Part shown: positions 29,901-38,990 of the stretch, piece after piece | Numbering within the stretch: the stretch's first letter is position 1 | Layout of the letters: every line of letters begins with the position of its first letter | Assembly: GCA_034438135.1 (NCBI GenBank) | Contig: DAOTTL010000166.1 | Location: 1 to 64,000 of the forward strand | Reading direction: 5' to 3' | Length of the DNA: 64,000 bases | From: Paraktedonobacter sp034438135 | GTDB lineage: Bacteria; Chloroflexota; Ktedonobacteria; Ktedonobacterales; Ktedonobacteraceae | Program-made: the position numbers and the translations under genes | Notes under the pieces: model-generated | Told to the model about the DNA's origin: nothing | The model's input: only the letters and a program-made list of their open reading frames with translations | The model's database searches: none

Positions 29901-32900
29901 GAAGGTTGTTTCTGAGAGAACGCTGTATAGAGCGTGCTGAGTTCATGGCGCAAAATATCCAGGGACCAGCCATCGCAGACGATATGATGGATGGTCAGCA
30001 GCAGCGTCGCGTCAACATCACTGCGATAGAACAATCGTGCGCGTAGCAGTGGTCCCTGTGCCAGCTTGAATGGGCGGTGAACCTCCTCGCTCGTCAATTG
30101 TTGGATGAGCTGCTCACGCCTCTCTATAGCGAACTGACTCAGATCGATTACGGTAAGTGAAGCAGGATGTTCTGGTAGAATAACTTGTTCGACCTGTCCA
30201 TCAATCTGATGAAAGACCGTTCTGAGGATCTCGTGGCGGCGCAGTATTTCGCTGAGACTCTCTTCAATGGCCTCTACAGAAACGCTTTCCGTCAAGCGTA
30301 GCGAGGTAGAGAGATTGTAAAAGGAGCTTTCAGGCACCAGTTGATCGAGAAACCAGAGACGCTGCTGAGCAAAAGAGAGTGGGAGATAGCCATCATGTCT
30401 ATTCTCCGCAAGGAGTGGAGGAAGCTGGTCTGCCAGTCCATCGCGCTCTGCTACTTCGATAAATCTGGCAAGACTCTCGATTGAAGGGGCCTCAAAGAGT
30501 GTGCGCAGTGGTAAATCTACCTGGGTAGCCGCCCGTATGCGTGCGACAACGCGTGTCGCCAGCAGCGAATGGCCGCCCAACTCGAAGAAATTATCCTGAA
30601 CACCGATCTGTGCGTTTCCCAGGACGGTCTGCCAGATACTCAGCAACAACTCCTCAACAGGTGTGCGGGGAGCGAATTCTTCTGACACGGGTGTACTCTG
30701 CTCATACTGTGGCATTGGTAAGACGAGCCGGTCTATTTTGCCATTAGGGGTGTGAGGGAACTGCTCAAGCTGGAGAATGGCTGCGGGTAGCATATAGTTG
30801 GGCAGACGGGATTGTAACCAGCTTCGTAACTCGCGGCTGACAGTTTGCCAGGGCTGGGGAGCATGAAGGACGACATAGGCAACCAGACGTTGATCGTTGG
30901 GTCGATCTTCGCGTAAGAGAAGGACCGCCTCGCGTACCAGTGGATGAGTGCGCAAGATAGCCTCAACTTCACCCTGTTCGATGCGGAACCCGCGCAACTT
31001 CACCTGTCCATCGCGTCTTCCCGCGAATTCAATCGTGCCATCAGGAAGATAGCGAGCCATATCACCGGTTGCATAAAGGCGTGTGCCTGGCTCACTACTG
31101 AAGGGATTGGGGATGAAGCGTTCGGCAGTCAGCTCAGGTCGGGATAGATAGCCGCGTGCCAGTCCATCGCCACCCAGGAAAAGCTCACCATAGACTCCCA
31201 TGGGAACGGGTGACAGGTTTTCATCGAGGATGTAGGTCTGTGTATTGGCGATGGGTCGTCCAATGGGAACAGTATTGCCGGGTTCATGCGCCACCAGTGC
31301 CCAGGTAGAGTATGTTGTGTCCTCGGAGGGTCCGTACAAATTGTAGACCTGCTCAACATGTGCCAGTGCATAGACCTGCCGGACCAGTTGAGCGGACAAT
31401 GCTTCGCCCGCCAGATTTACCGTTTTGATCGACGCGGGCAGCGTGTTACCAGTGCGCAACAGTTCCGTGAGCAGCGAGGGTACCGTGTTGATCAGAGTGA
31501 TCTGACCGGCAGCCGGCAGCTCTGGCAACTGTAGGGCATTGGTAGCTAGAATGACTGCGCCGCCGTGACTGAGCGGCAACCAGAGTTCAAAGATCGACAA
31601 GTCAAAGCAAATGGAGGTCGAGGCCAGAACTCCACGATAGTGCTCATACGTGAACACACTGCCTGCCCAGGCCAGCATCGCCACCGCGTTTCGATGAGCG
31701 ATAGCAACGCCCTTTGGCCTGCCGGTCGAGCCAGAGGTGTAGATCACATAGGCCAGACGATCTGAGCGTAGCGTTGTTTCATGAGAAGATAGCTCGCAGG
31801 TGTACTCTTGAAAGGTGGGGAGTGGCCGATCAAGCGCAATGGCCTTGATCTGCGATTGTGCCTCCATCAGCCGTGCCTGCTGCGACTGCTGAGTCAGCAC
31901 AATTGTGAGGTGACTGTCCTCTATCATCCACTGAAGACGGGCCTGGGGATAGTCGGGATCAAGTGGAACATACGCGCCGCCCGCCTTAAAGATCGCCAGC
32001 ATCCCGATGACCATTTCAGGCGAACGTTCCAGGCATAAGCCCACGAGTATCTCCGGTCCTACGCCCAGATAGCGGAGGTAGGCAGCGTACTGGTTCGCAC
32101 GTTGATCTAGCTCGTGGTAGGTCAGAACATGCTCACCCACAACAAGCGCGGGCGCGTCCGGCGTGCGTGTCACCTGGGCCTCAAACAGTTCATGAAGGAG
32201 CGTGCTTCTCTCGTAGGGGAGTCGCGTCGTGTTCAGGGTCGTCAGGATAGAGGTGCGTTCCTGCTCACTCAAGAGATCCAGGGTAGCGAGTGATTGTGTG
32301 GGCGTGGCGGCGATGCTTCTCAACAGGTGTTGATAGTGATTGGCTAATTGCTGGATCGTTGCCTGCTCGAAGAGATCGGTACTGTACTCAAAGCTTGCCT
32401 CCAGCGTTCGTTCCGTCTCGGTTAGAGTCAGCATCAGATCCATCCTGGCCGTTCCGGTACTGATCTGGCGTGGGCTATCCATAATCAGGTTGGGCAGTAG
32501 TACCGGATCGGTTGAGGCACGTTGCAAGGCGAACATCACCTGGAAAAGGGGCGAGTGGCTCACGTTGCGTTCAGGAGCCAGCTCTTCGACCAGTTTCTCG
32601 AAAGGGAGATCCTGGTGGGCGTAGGCCTCAAGGCAGATCTCTCGCACCTGTTGTAGAAACTGAGAGAAGCCAGATGTGTGAGCAAGTGGCAGACGCAAGG
32701 CCAGCGTGTTGGCGAAAGAGCCAATCAAGCCAGTCAACTCGCTCTGCTGACGATTCGCAATGGGCGTGCCAATAACTATATCCTGCTGCCCACTGTAGCG
32801 AGAGAGCATCACTGCGAAGGCTCCCAACAGTGTCATAAAGAGCGTGGCATTGTGGGCCTGACTCAATGTGGCAAGCTTGTTTCTGAGATCAACAGGGATC

Positions 32901-33715
32901 TCGAAATGATAGTGAGCGCCTCGATAGCTTTGAACGGCAGGCCTCAGATGGTCGGTTGGAAGGTTCAGCAGGGTAGGTGCGTCCGCCAACTGGCGTTTCC
33001 AGTAGGTGAGCTGAAGTTGCAAAACATCTCCTTGCAACCGCTCGCGTTGCCAGAGTGTGAAGTCGGCATACTGTAATGGTAGCGATGGTAATGGGGACGG
33101 TTGTTTCGCGGTGAAAGCTGTATAGAGGGTAGCAAGCTCACGCAACAACAGCGTCAGTGACCAGCCGTCGCACACACTATGGTGGACTGCCAGCAAGAGT
33201 ATATGTCTGTCATGAGCAAGACGTAACAGACGAACGCGCAGGAGTGGTCCCTCGGCCAGGTCGAAGGGCTGGTGAGCCGTGACAGCCGCCAGTTTTTCGA
33301 TCTGGCTATTCTGTTCAGTCACGGAGAGATCTGTCAGATCCACGCGGAGAGGTTGTATGGGATATGCAGGCGCGATGACCTGGACCAGTTGTTCATCGAC
33401 AAGTGCAAAGGTGGTGCGCAAGGCCTCGTGTCGCTGCACGATTTCGCTCAGACTCTGTTCCAGTACTCTCTCTTCAAGATGACCGTTGAGAGCAATCTGG
33501 CGTGCAATGGTATAAACAGGATTATCAGGCTCGAACTGATGGAGAAACCAGAAGCGTTGCTGTGTAAACGAGGCTGGCGGTGGTCCGCTTCTCTCTCTGC
33601 GTGTTAATGTATGCTGTGGCGTTGCCACAGCAATCTTATCTTGCTGAAGCAGCTTCTCAAGAAGTGCACGCTTTTTTTGTGAAAGTGCGAATGTATGTTG
33701 AGATCCCTGATCCAT
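23954..33715 (-). CDS. NRPS, three modules C-A(Ala)-T, C-A(Leu)-T, C-A(?)-T, P5
   Basis: This is a 3253-aa trimodular protein. The N-terminal helix FALSQKKRALLEKLLQ is a docking-type head. The three C domains carry HHSVCDG, HHIVCDG and HHIACDG. A pockets: first D-L-F-N-N-A-L-T-Y-K (alanine), second D-A-W-F-L-G-N-V-V-K (leucine), third D-I-W-H-L-G-F-I-N-K (not recognised). The last carrier (LGGYSLLMV) and the basic tail containing EKLKAGK resemble the end of P1, which also precedes a PKS. The ATG follows AAGGA by 9 bases and starts 6 bases after the previous stop. The Leu A-T segment is nearly duplicated in P4. No epimerase is present, so L residues are expected. Confidence 0.96.
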   Translation of the reverse strand: MDQGSQHTFALSQKKRALLEKLLQQDKIAVATPQHTLTRRERSGPPPASFTQQRFWFLHQFEPDNPVYTIARQIALNGHLEERVLEQSLSEIVQRHEALRTTFALVDEQLVQVIAPAYPIQPLRVDLTDLSVTEQNSQIEKLAAVTAHQPFDLAEGPLLRVRLLRLAHDRHILLLAVHHSVCDGWSLTLLLRELATLYTAFTAKQPSPLPSLPLQYADFTLWQRERLQGDVLQLQLTYWKRQLADAPTLLNLPTDHLRPAVQSYRGAHYHFEIPVDLRNKLATLSQAHNATLFMTLLGAFAVMLSRYSGQQDIVIGTPIANRQQSELTGLIGSFANTLALRLPLAHTSGFSQFLQQVREICLEAYAHQDLPFEKLVEELAPERNVSHSPLFQVMFALQRASTDPVLLPNLIMDSPRQISTGTARMDLMLTLTETERTLEASFEYSTDLFEQATIQQLANHYQHLLRSIAATPTQSLATLDLLSEQERTSILTTLNTTRLPYERSTLLHELFEAQVTRTPDAPALVVGEHVLTYHELDQRANQYAAYLRYLGVGPEILVGLCLERSPEMVIGMLAIFKAGGAYVPLDPDYPQARLQWMIEDSHLTIVLTQQSQQARLMEAQSQIKAIALDRPLPTFQEYTCELSSHETTLRSDRLAYVIYTSGSTGRPKGVAIAHRNAVAMLAWAGSVFTYEHYRGVLASTSICFDLSIFELWLPLSHGGAVILATNALQLPELPAAGQITLINTVPSLLTELLRTGNTLPASIKTVNLAGEALSAQLVRQVYALAHVEQVYNLYGPSEDTTYSTWALVAHEPGNTVPIGRPIANTQTYILDENLSPVPMGVYGELFLGGDGLARGYLSRPELTAERFIPNPFSSEPGTRLYATGDMARYLPDGTIEFAGRRDGQVKLRGFRIEQGEVEAILRTHPLVREAVLLLREDRPNDQRLVAYVVLHAPQPWQTVSRELRSWLQSRLPNYMLPAAILQLEQFPHTPNGKIDRLVLPMPQYEQSTPVSEEFAPRTPVEELLLSIWQTVLGNAQIGVQDNFFELGGHSLLATRVVARIRAATQVDLPLRTLFEAPSIESLARFIEVAERDGLADQLPPLLAENRHDGYLPLSFAQQRLWFLDQLVPESSFYNLSTSLRLTESVSVEAIEESLSEILRRHEILRTVFHQIDGQVEQVILPEHPASLTVIDLSQFAIERREQLIQQLTSEEVHRPFKLAQGPLLRARLFYRSDVDATLLLTIHHIVCDGWSLDILRHELSTLYTAFSQKQPSPLTPPPIQYADFARWQRSWLQGEVLERQLAYWKQQLVGANSLLDLPTDYVRPAIQSFEGRRHHFALPMKLTTALVALSRREDSTLFMTLLASFACLLFRYSSQDDLVIGTPIANRQQTEMEQIVGIFANTLALRIKPAGTLRFQQLLRQVREVCLGAYAHQDLPFEKLVEELAPERSLTHTPLFQVVFMLQNAHTPWSAQSQEIDSHITKFDLTLAMTETEHGLKGLLEYNTTLFKPETIQHLAEHWQHLLAEIVANSDRQIGELALLPPTELALLSTWNPSVQPFQAPLGVHDLFTQQAQRTPDAIAVSWDDQQLTYQQLDLLSSCIALHLRSLPLPPESLVAILLERSPLLLIALLASLKAGAAYLPLSPALPTARLISLLDQAHPHVLLSQHSLLSSLSADLSLPCLALDTLLSDLPHTSDLLDASIPFHAGQLAYVIFTSGSTGSPKGVMLSHRNLLHLIDWHQQTFSLAPTDHISQLADLSFDAMGWELWPCLLSGARLCLPADPSFVLPPLLQRWMQQQSLTLCFLPTPLAELVLRQPDTLSAVTSLRFLLTGGDRLHTLPLDTLSFQLINNYGPTETTVVATSGPVNSLDTSDPAPDIGAPLTRMQAYVLDEHMQQVPIGVPGELYLGGAGLARGYLQRPDLTAERFLPHPFSDQPGARLYRSGDFVRWRVDGTLDFVGRRDEQVKIRGFRVELAEVAALLQAHPAVQQAVVLPSYGSQEETHDTRLIAYVVPLTSQSGNDLAPVLHEWMTRRLPVYMIPGDLILLEDLPLTAQGKLDRRALPMPTAPSREAPSTEEVGTPLEQILSEIWQETLGRSAVGIHDNFFALGGHSLLAIGLIGRIQAVIHVDLPLRHLFEAPTIHEIAERIIQLQQAGDSQAIPPIQPRGQDGPFPLSFTQQRLWFLEQWDTNVPLYSIPAMLSLKGSLNIAALKGSLNAIVQRHEALRTRYVLIEGQPMQIVDDQQEITLEPVDLRTSASENRMLEVQRLSQAVISEPFHLAEGPLLHAHLLLLSDTEQLLLLNIHHIACDGWSLDILLDELGTLYQAYLEDQPSPLPDLSLQYIDFALWQQQWLQGETLEQHLTYWKRQLAGAPALLELPIDHARPPIQTFRGAHYSFTLPQALVDELRALGKQEHATPFMTFLATFTLLLLRYSGQEDIVIGTPIANRTRPELARLVGCFINTLVLRTDLAGDPDFRELLRRTRDVALEAYAHQDLPFEKLVEVLQPERNLSHSPIFQVLFALQNASMEERTMTETLTLQPLAIESHIARFDLILTTAETAHGLRATFEYNTDLFEESTISRMAEHWQGLIADILANPARPITQLNLLSQREQTQVLNAWSNGGPALPEPLCLHQLFESQVEVTPDAIAVVYLDGQVTYRELNQRANQLAHYLQKLGVRPGVLVGICQEPSLEMVIDVLAILKAGGAFLSLDPGYPQERLAFMARDARIASVLTSHTLADRLALEHTPILSHETLEDVLNLESTLNPLSPVGFEDLACAIYTSGSTGRPKGVLIPHRAMGNRLRWGALDARLTASDHLPLIASLSFDIAIWELFGPWLVGGRLIVAPAGTYKQAGSLLSLLIEQQVTVAHLVPGVLQLLLQEPDITKCHDLHCVLYGGEASSGELANLALARLNVELHHFYGPTEASINATSWLCQRTQPGQKVPIGTPILGMQVYLLNAHLQPVPTGIAGELYIGGTGLAWGYLHRPELTAERFVPHPFSSEPGARLYRTGDLARWLPDGNIEFIGRGDEQVKLHGYRIELGEIEAVLQAHPQIQETIVIVREDVPGDKRLVAYMVAKPQTLPPAYQEVRRFMAEKLPEYMLPSAIIWLERLPLTPNAKLDRKALPKPEGLRPSLDTPYMQPQTRLEQKIATVWQEVLGLEKVGLHDNFFDLGGYSLLMVRAQNGLRNTLTQDVPIVTLFQYPTVSALADHLSKQHQDEQSTLPDERSEKLKAGKDHMKALLKRTQRGARNGK
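27380..29115 (-). repeat. Duplicated A(Leu)-T block, copy in P5
   Basis: This segment of P5 matches 33960-35703 in P4 closely at DNA level (roughly 90% by eye), including long identical runs in the A domain and carrier. Similarity drops in the flanking C domains. It looks like a recent intragenic duplication or gene conversion limited to the A-T unit. Confidence 0.85.
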
Positions 33716-33721
33716 GTGACA

Positions 33722-36700
33722 TTATCCTTCTTGAGAAGAGTAGAGACTATCCTGCGACATCTCATCTACCTCGTCATCAGACATCTGCGCGAGCATGAGC
33801 AGGAGTTGGGCGGTTTTTTCAATGCGAGCACTTTCTTCACTATTATGGAGCAACAGGAACGCCTGCTCACTGACAGTAGGTTTTTCAAACATGCTCCGTA
33901 AGGGCAACTCTATCTGGAATGTATCGTGGACGCGTGCCGCAACCTGGGTGAACAGGAGAGAGTGACCACCGAGGGAGAAGAAGTTGTCATGGATGCCGAC
34001 CACCGAACGTCCCAGCGTCTCCTGCCAGATCTCGCTGAGGATCTGTTCGAGCGGGGTCGCACTTTCCCCGGAACTGGGAGCTTCCCAGGAGGGAGTCACG
34101 GGCATGGGCAAGGCACGTCGATCCAGCTTACCCTGGGCGGTGAGTGGCAAGTCCGAGAGAACTATCAGGTCACCAGGGATCATATAGCCAGGTAAGCGCC
34201 GGGTCATCCACTCGCGCAACGCTTGTTCCAAACCGCTTTGTGAGGTCAGCGGAACCACATAAGCAATCAGCCGCGTATCGTTTGTCTCTTCCTGAGACTT
34301 ATACGCCGGGAGCACGACCGCCTGCTGGACGGCTGGATGGGCTTGTAGCACGGCGGCGATCTCCGCCAGTTCGACCCGAAAGCCACGGATCTTGACCTGC
34401 TCATCGCGCCGCCCGACGAAGTCCAGGGTGCCATCGACTCGCCAGCGCACAAAGTCCCCGCTACGATAGAGACGCGCCCCAGGCTGCTCGCTGAAGGGAT
34501 GGGGCAGGAAACGTTCGGCGGTCAGGTCGGGTCGTTGTAGATAGCCGCGAGCCAGGCCGGTGCCACCTAGATAGAGTTCGCCGGGCACGCCGATGGGAAC
34601 CTGTTGCATCTGCTCGTCAAGGACATAGGCCCGCATGCGTGTCAGGGCAGAGCCGATGTCAGGGGCCGGATCGCTGGCAGCCAGAGAAGAAGAGACCGAT
34701 CCACTGGTGGCAACGACGGTCGTTTCGGTGGGACCATAGTTATTGATTAGTTGACAGGACAGAGCGTCCAGAGGTAGGGCGTGGAGGCGGTCGCCGCCGG
34801 TGAGCAGGAAGCGCAGGGAGGTGACTGTGGACAGGGTGTCAGGCTGACGCAGCACAAGCTCGGCCAGCGGAGTCGGCAGGAAGCAGAGGGTCAGAGCCTC
34901 TTGTTGCATCCAGCGTTGCAAAAGAGGCGGCAACACGAACGAGGGATCAGCGGGCAGACAGAGACGAGCACCGGAGAGCAGACAGGGCCAGAGTTCCCAG
35001 CCCATGGCATCGAAGCTGAGATCGGCAACCTGGCTAATGTGATCGGAGGGAGTGAGAGTGAAGGCATGCTGATGCCAGTCGATCAGATGAAGCAGGTTGC
35101 GATGGCTGAGCATGACGCCTTTGGGAGCGCCAGTCGAGCCAGAGGTGAAGATGACATAGGCCAGTTGCTCAGCGTGAAAGGGAATGGCACCTGGTAGAGG
35201 AGGATCAGCCGAGAGTGGGAGATCCGAGAGCAGGGTATCCAGGGCGAGAGCAGGAACGAGCAGCGAGAGATCATCTGAGAGAGAGGAGAGCAACGCGTGC
35301 TGAGAGAGCAGGACGTGCGGGTGAGCCTGGTCCAGCAGAGAGAGCAGGCGTGTAGTCGGCAGCGCCGGACTCAGCGGAAGATAGGCCGCGCCAGCTTTGA
35401 GCGAGGCGAGCAGGGCAATGAGCAGCAGTGGAGAGCGCTCAAGCAAGATAGCGACGAGTGCCTCCGAAGGTAGCGCGAGTGAGCGCAAGTGGAGCGCGAC
35501 CCGTGAGGAGAGGAGATCGAGTTGCTGATAGGTAAGCTGCTGGTCATTCCAGGAGACAGCGATGGCGTCAGGAGTACGTTGCGCCTGTTGAGTGAAGAGA
35601 TTGTGGACGCCCAGAGGAGCCTGGAAGGGCTGTACAGGAGGGTTCCAGCTCGAAAGTAGGGCCAGTTCAGCGGGAGGTAGTAGCGACAATTCCCCTATCT
35701 GCCTGCCAGCATCAGCAACAGCATGTCGTGCCAGCGTCTGATAATGCTCAACCATGCGTGCAATGGTCGTCTCCTCGAACAGATCGGTACTGTACTCCCA
35801 GATCATCGTAATGCCACCTGGCTGTGATGATGCAACGTCCTGTCCCATGCGTTGCTCAGAGCGAGGAATAACGGTCACATTCAGGTCAAATTTGGCCGAG
35901 CCATTGTTGAGCGCCTCCAGCAACTCGACCTCCAGTCCAGGCAGCGTTAACGCGGGCAACGGCGAATCATGGAAGGCAAAGACCACCTGGAAGAGTGGAT
36001 TATGGCTCAGATTGCGCTCAGGCTGTACGGCCTCTACCACGCGCTCAAAAGGGAGATCCTGATGTGCGTAGGCTGCCAGACAAATCTCACGTACATTGTG
36101 AAGTAGTTGACGAAAGGTCTGCTCACCGGAGAGGTGATCGCGCAGGACCAGTGTATTGATAAGCATCCCAATCAGCCCTTCCGCTTCACGCCATCGTCTA
36201 TTCGCAATCCCGGTGCCCACGCTTATATCGTCCTGGCCGCTATAGCGCCAGAGGAGCGTAAAGAAGATGCTCAGCATGGTCATAAACAGCGTTGTACCCT
36301 CACGACGGCTCATGACACGCATATCTTCACAGAGATCAACTGGTAGCTCAATTCTCAGGGCAGCGCCGCGCAGACTTTGCACTGCCGGTCGGGGACGATC
36401 CGTTGGTAGTTGAAGCGTTGAAGTGCCAGCGGCAAGTTTATCGCGCCAGTACGCGAACTGCGCCTCAGCTTTTGCGCCCTGCATCCATAGACGTTGCCAG
36501 CGTACAAAGTCAGAAAATTGCACAGGTAACTCTGGGAGTGGCGATGGTCTGTCGGCAGAGAAAGCCCGGTAGAGTTCAAACAGTTCGCGCAGAAAAACAT
36601 TGAAGGACCAGCCGTCGTGAATCAGGTGATGTTCAATGTGGACCAGCACATGCTCCTCAGCGTTCAGACGCAGCAACACCCAGCGTAGCAGCGGGAGCTG

Positions 36701-38932
36701 TGTCAGATCGAATGTCTGATGAAATGCCTCATCAACTAAGAGCCGTTCTTCAAGTGTCTGAGCCTCGATCGGAAGATCAGCGAGATCAAGCAGCGGCAGA
36801 CTCACCTCATATGATGGATGGACTCGCTGTACCGGTTTTCCCTCATGAGCGGGGAAGGTGGTACGCATAATCTCATGGCGGCGAATGATCTCGTTCAGGC
36901 TCTTTTCTAAGGCCTTGAAATCGAGGGTGCCGCGTAACCTCAGCGTGGCCTGGAAATGATAGGCACGTGCATCTGTATGGAGTTGCTGGATAAACCAGAT
37001 GCGTTCCTGAGGAAAAGAGAGGGGTGCCGGTTCGTTCGATGTAGAAGGTTGCAGTAGCATTGGCTCTAGCTCCTGCTCGCGACCATGGACTTTTGTGAAC
37101 AGGTCGGCCAGTTCAGCCACCGTTGGAGCTTCAAAAAGACATAACAGCGGTAACTCTGTCTGAAGCTGTGTTCTTACACGTGTGATAATCTGTGTCGCCA
37201 GCAGCGAGTGTCCACCGAGCGCGAAGAAATTATCATCAATGCCTATCTGCTTTCTGCCCAGCACCTGACACCAGATGCCCACCAGCGTTTCCTCCAGCGC
37301 ATTGCGCGGTGGAACAAACTCCACCTCAAGCGCCTCTCTACTCTCCTCAGGCGCAGGCAATGCCTGACGATCAATTTTGCCATTGGGGGTCAGTGGTAAG
37401 TGCTCCATAAGCACAAAAGCAGAGGGGAGCATATAATCGGGCAATCTTGTTTCCAGCCAGGAGCGTAGATCTCTGGTCGTCAGCGCATGATCCCGCGCTG
37501 TTTCCACATAAGCGACGAGACGTTTATCGCCGGGTCTATCTTCGCGCAGGATTGTCACCGCCTGCCATACCAGGGCGTGTTCGTGTAGTACAGCGTCTAT
37601 CTCACCAGTTTCCACCCGAAAGCCACGTATTTTTATCTGCTCATCTCGTCGTCCGACAAACTCCAGCGAGTCGTCTGAACGCAGACGTACAATATCGCCT
37701 GTGCCATACATGCGCGTCCCCGGCTCACCGCTAAAGGGATTCGGTATGAAACGTTCAGCGGTCAGATCTGGGCGACCCAGATAGCCTCGTGCCAATCCCG
37801 CGCCACCCAGGTAAAGCTCCCCTGGCATGTCAACTGCGACTGGCTGTAACGCCGTATCGAGGACATAGGCCTGCGACCCTGTAATGGGCCGTCCAATGGG
37901 AACGGACTTTCCCGGCTGCCGCTCCACCAGTGCCCAGGTTGAATAGGTCGTATCCTCGGACGGGCCATAGAGATTGTAAAGCTGTTCAATACTCTCCAAT
38001 GCATAGAGTTGCTGCGCAAGGTGAGCCGGTAAGGGTTCGCCAGCCAGATTGACCGTTTTGATCGACCGGGGGAGTGCTCCTGTCCGCAACAGTTCAGTCA
38101 TGACCGATGGAACAGTATTGAGAAGAGAAACATATTCTGCGGCAGGCAGGGAGGGAAGCTGTAGAGCATTGTCCACCAGGATCACCTGGCCGCCGTGGCA
38201 AAGTGGCAGCCAGATCTCAAAGACAGAAAGATCAAAGCACAGAGAGGTCGAAGCCAGGACACTCCTGCGCTGTACCGGGCCAAACAGCTCACCCGCCCAA
38301 TGCAGCATAGCGACAGCACTGCGATGAGTGATAGCAACGCCCTTGGGAGTGCCTGTAGAGCCAGAGGTATAGATCACATAGGCCAGATTCTCCGCTGCAA
38401 GCGTGTGATCTGTGACCGGAGAAGCAATTCTGGTAATCTCGTCTTCTTGCGGCAACACGGGTTGATCGGCTTGCACGTACAGAAGAGGGGTCTGCAAGTG
38501 TGCATCAACAAGCTTCTCCTGGAGACTCTGCTGGGTCAGGAGAAGGGAGGCCTGACTGTCCCGCAGCATCCAGGAAAGTCTGGCCTGAGGATAGAGTGGA
38601 TCAAGCGGTACATACGCGCCACCCGCCTTGAAAACTGCCAGGACGCCTACAATCATACTAAGCGAGCGTTCCAGGCAGAGTCCGACCAGCACCTCTGGTT
38701 TCACCCCCATGCGACCCAATTGTTGTGCCAGGCGCGTAGACTGTTGATCCAGTTCGCGGTACGTCAGCAACGCCTCTCCATGCATGAGTGCTACCGCGTC
38801 AGGAGTGCGTTCAACCTGAGCTTGAAAAAGCTGGTGAATACTCGCATCTTTTAAAATATGATCAGCATTTGAAAGAGGCTGAAAAAGAGTTCTGCTTGCC
38901 CTAGAAAAATCTTGTTCCATGATATCATTCAT
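33722..38932 (-). CDS. NRPS A(Ala)-T / C-A(Leu)-T, P4
   Basis: I place the start at the ATG at 38932 (1736 aa). The frame extends to 39040, but that start lies inside the exporter gene and lacks a ribosome-binding site; the chosen site is also weak, so the exact start is uncertain. The protein begins directly with an adenylation domain (IHQLFQAQVERTPD), with no condensation domain in front. That is the layout of a loading module or of a module split across two proteins. A1 reads D-L-F-N-N-A-L-T-Y-K (alanine). Next come a carrier, a C domain (HHLIHDG), A2 D-A-W-F-L-G-N-V-V-K (leucine) and a final carrier. The C-terminal tail LLLMLAQMSDDEVDEM resembles the docking tails of the two PKS proteins. 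Confidence 0.94.
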   Translation of the reverse strand: MNDIMEQDFSRASRTLFQPLSNADHILKDASIHQLFQAQVERTPDAVALMHGEALLTYRELDQQSTRLAQQLGRMGVKPEVLVGLCLERSLSMIVGVLAVFKAGGAYVPLDPLYPQARLSWMLRDSQASLLLTQQSLQEKLVDAHLQTPLLYVQADQPVLPQEDEITRIASPVTDHTLAAENLAYVIYTSGSTGTPKGVAITHRSAVAMLHWAGELFGPVQRRSVLASTSLCFDLSVFEIWLPLCHGGQVILVDNALQLPSLPAAEYVSLLNTVPSVMTELLRTGALPRSIKTVNLAGEPLPAHLAQQLYALESIEQLYNLYGPSEDTTYSTWALVERQPGKSVPIGRPITGSQAYVLDTALQPVAVDMPGELYLGGAGLARGYLGRPDLTAERFIPNPFSGEPGTRMYGTGDIVRLRSDDSLEFVGRRDEQIKIRGFRVETGEIDAVLHEHALVWQAVTILREDRPGDKRLVAYVETARDHALTTRDLRSWLETRLPDYMLPSAFVLMEHLPLTPNGKIDRQALPAPEESREALEVEFVPPRNALEETLVGIWCQVLGRKQIGIDDNFFALGGHSLLATQIITRVRTQLQTELPLLCLFEAPTVAELADLFTKVHGREQELEPMLLQPSTSNEPAPLSFPQERIWFIQQLHTDARAYHFQATLRLRGTLDFKALEKSLNEIIRRHEIMRTTFPAHEGKPVQRVHPSYEVSLPLLDLADLPIEAQTLEERLLVDEAFHQTFDLTQLPLLRWVLLRLNAEEHVLVHIEHHLIHDGWSFNVFLRELFELYRAFSADRPSPLPELPVQFSDFVRWQRLWMQGAKAEAQFAYWRDKLAAGTSTLQLPTDRPRPAVQSLRGAALRIELPVDLCEDMRVMSRREGTTLFMTMLSIFFTLLWRYSGQDDISVGTGIANRRWREAEGLIGMLINTLVLRDHLSGEQTFRQLLHNVREICLAAYAHQDLPFERVVEAVQPERNLSHNPLFQVVFAFHDSPLPALTLPGLEVELLEALNNGSAKFDLNVTVIPRSEQRMGQDVASSQPGGITMIWEYSTDLFEETTIARMVEHYQTLARHAVADAGRQIGELSLLPPAELALLSSWNPPVQPFQAPLGVHNLFTQQAQRTPDAIAVSWNDQQLTYQQLDLLSSRVALHLRSLALPSEALVAILLERSPLLLIALLASLKAGAAYLPLSPALPTTRLLSLLDQAHPHVLLSQHALLSSLSDDLSLLVPALALDTLLSDLPLSADPPLPGAIPFHAEQLAYVIFTSGSTGAPKGVMLSHRNLLHLIDWHQHAFTLTPSDHISQVADLSFDAMGWELWPCLLSGARLCLPADPSFVLPPLLQRWMQQEALTLCFLPTPLAELVLRQPDTLSTVTSLRFLLTGGDRLHALPLDALSCQLINNYGPTETTVVATSGSVSSSLAASDPAPDIGSALTRMRAYVLDEQMQQVPIGVPGELYLGGTGLARGYLQRPDLTAERFLPHPFSEQPGARLYRSGDFVRWRVDGTLDFVGRRDEQVKIRGFRVELAEIAAVLQAHPAVQQAVVLPAYKSQEETNDTRLIAYVVPLTSQSGLEQALREWMTRRLPGYMIPGDLIVLSDLPLTAQGKLDRRALPMPVTPSWEAPSSGESATPLEQILSEIWQETLGRSVVGIHDNFFSLGGHSLLFTQVAARVHDTFQIELPLRSMFEKPTVSEQAFLLLHNSEESARIEKTAQLLLMLAQMSDDEVDEMSQDSLYSSQEG
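33960..35703 (-). repeat. Duplicated A(Leu)-T block, copy in P4
   Basis: This is the partner of the 27380-29115 segment. Both copies give the same leucine pocket and share unusual runs such as PTPLAELVLRQPDTLS. The offset between the copies is about 6.58 kb. Confidence 0.85.
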
Positions 38933-38990
38933 CGCCCTGTCACTACTGGTCAGCTTGACCTGAATTGCTCCTGTTGTGAGAAGGTACCTC

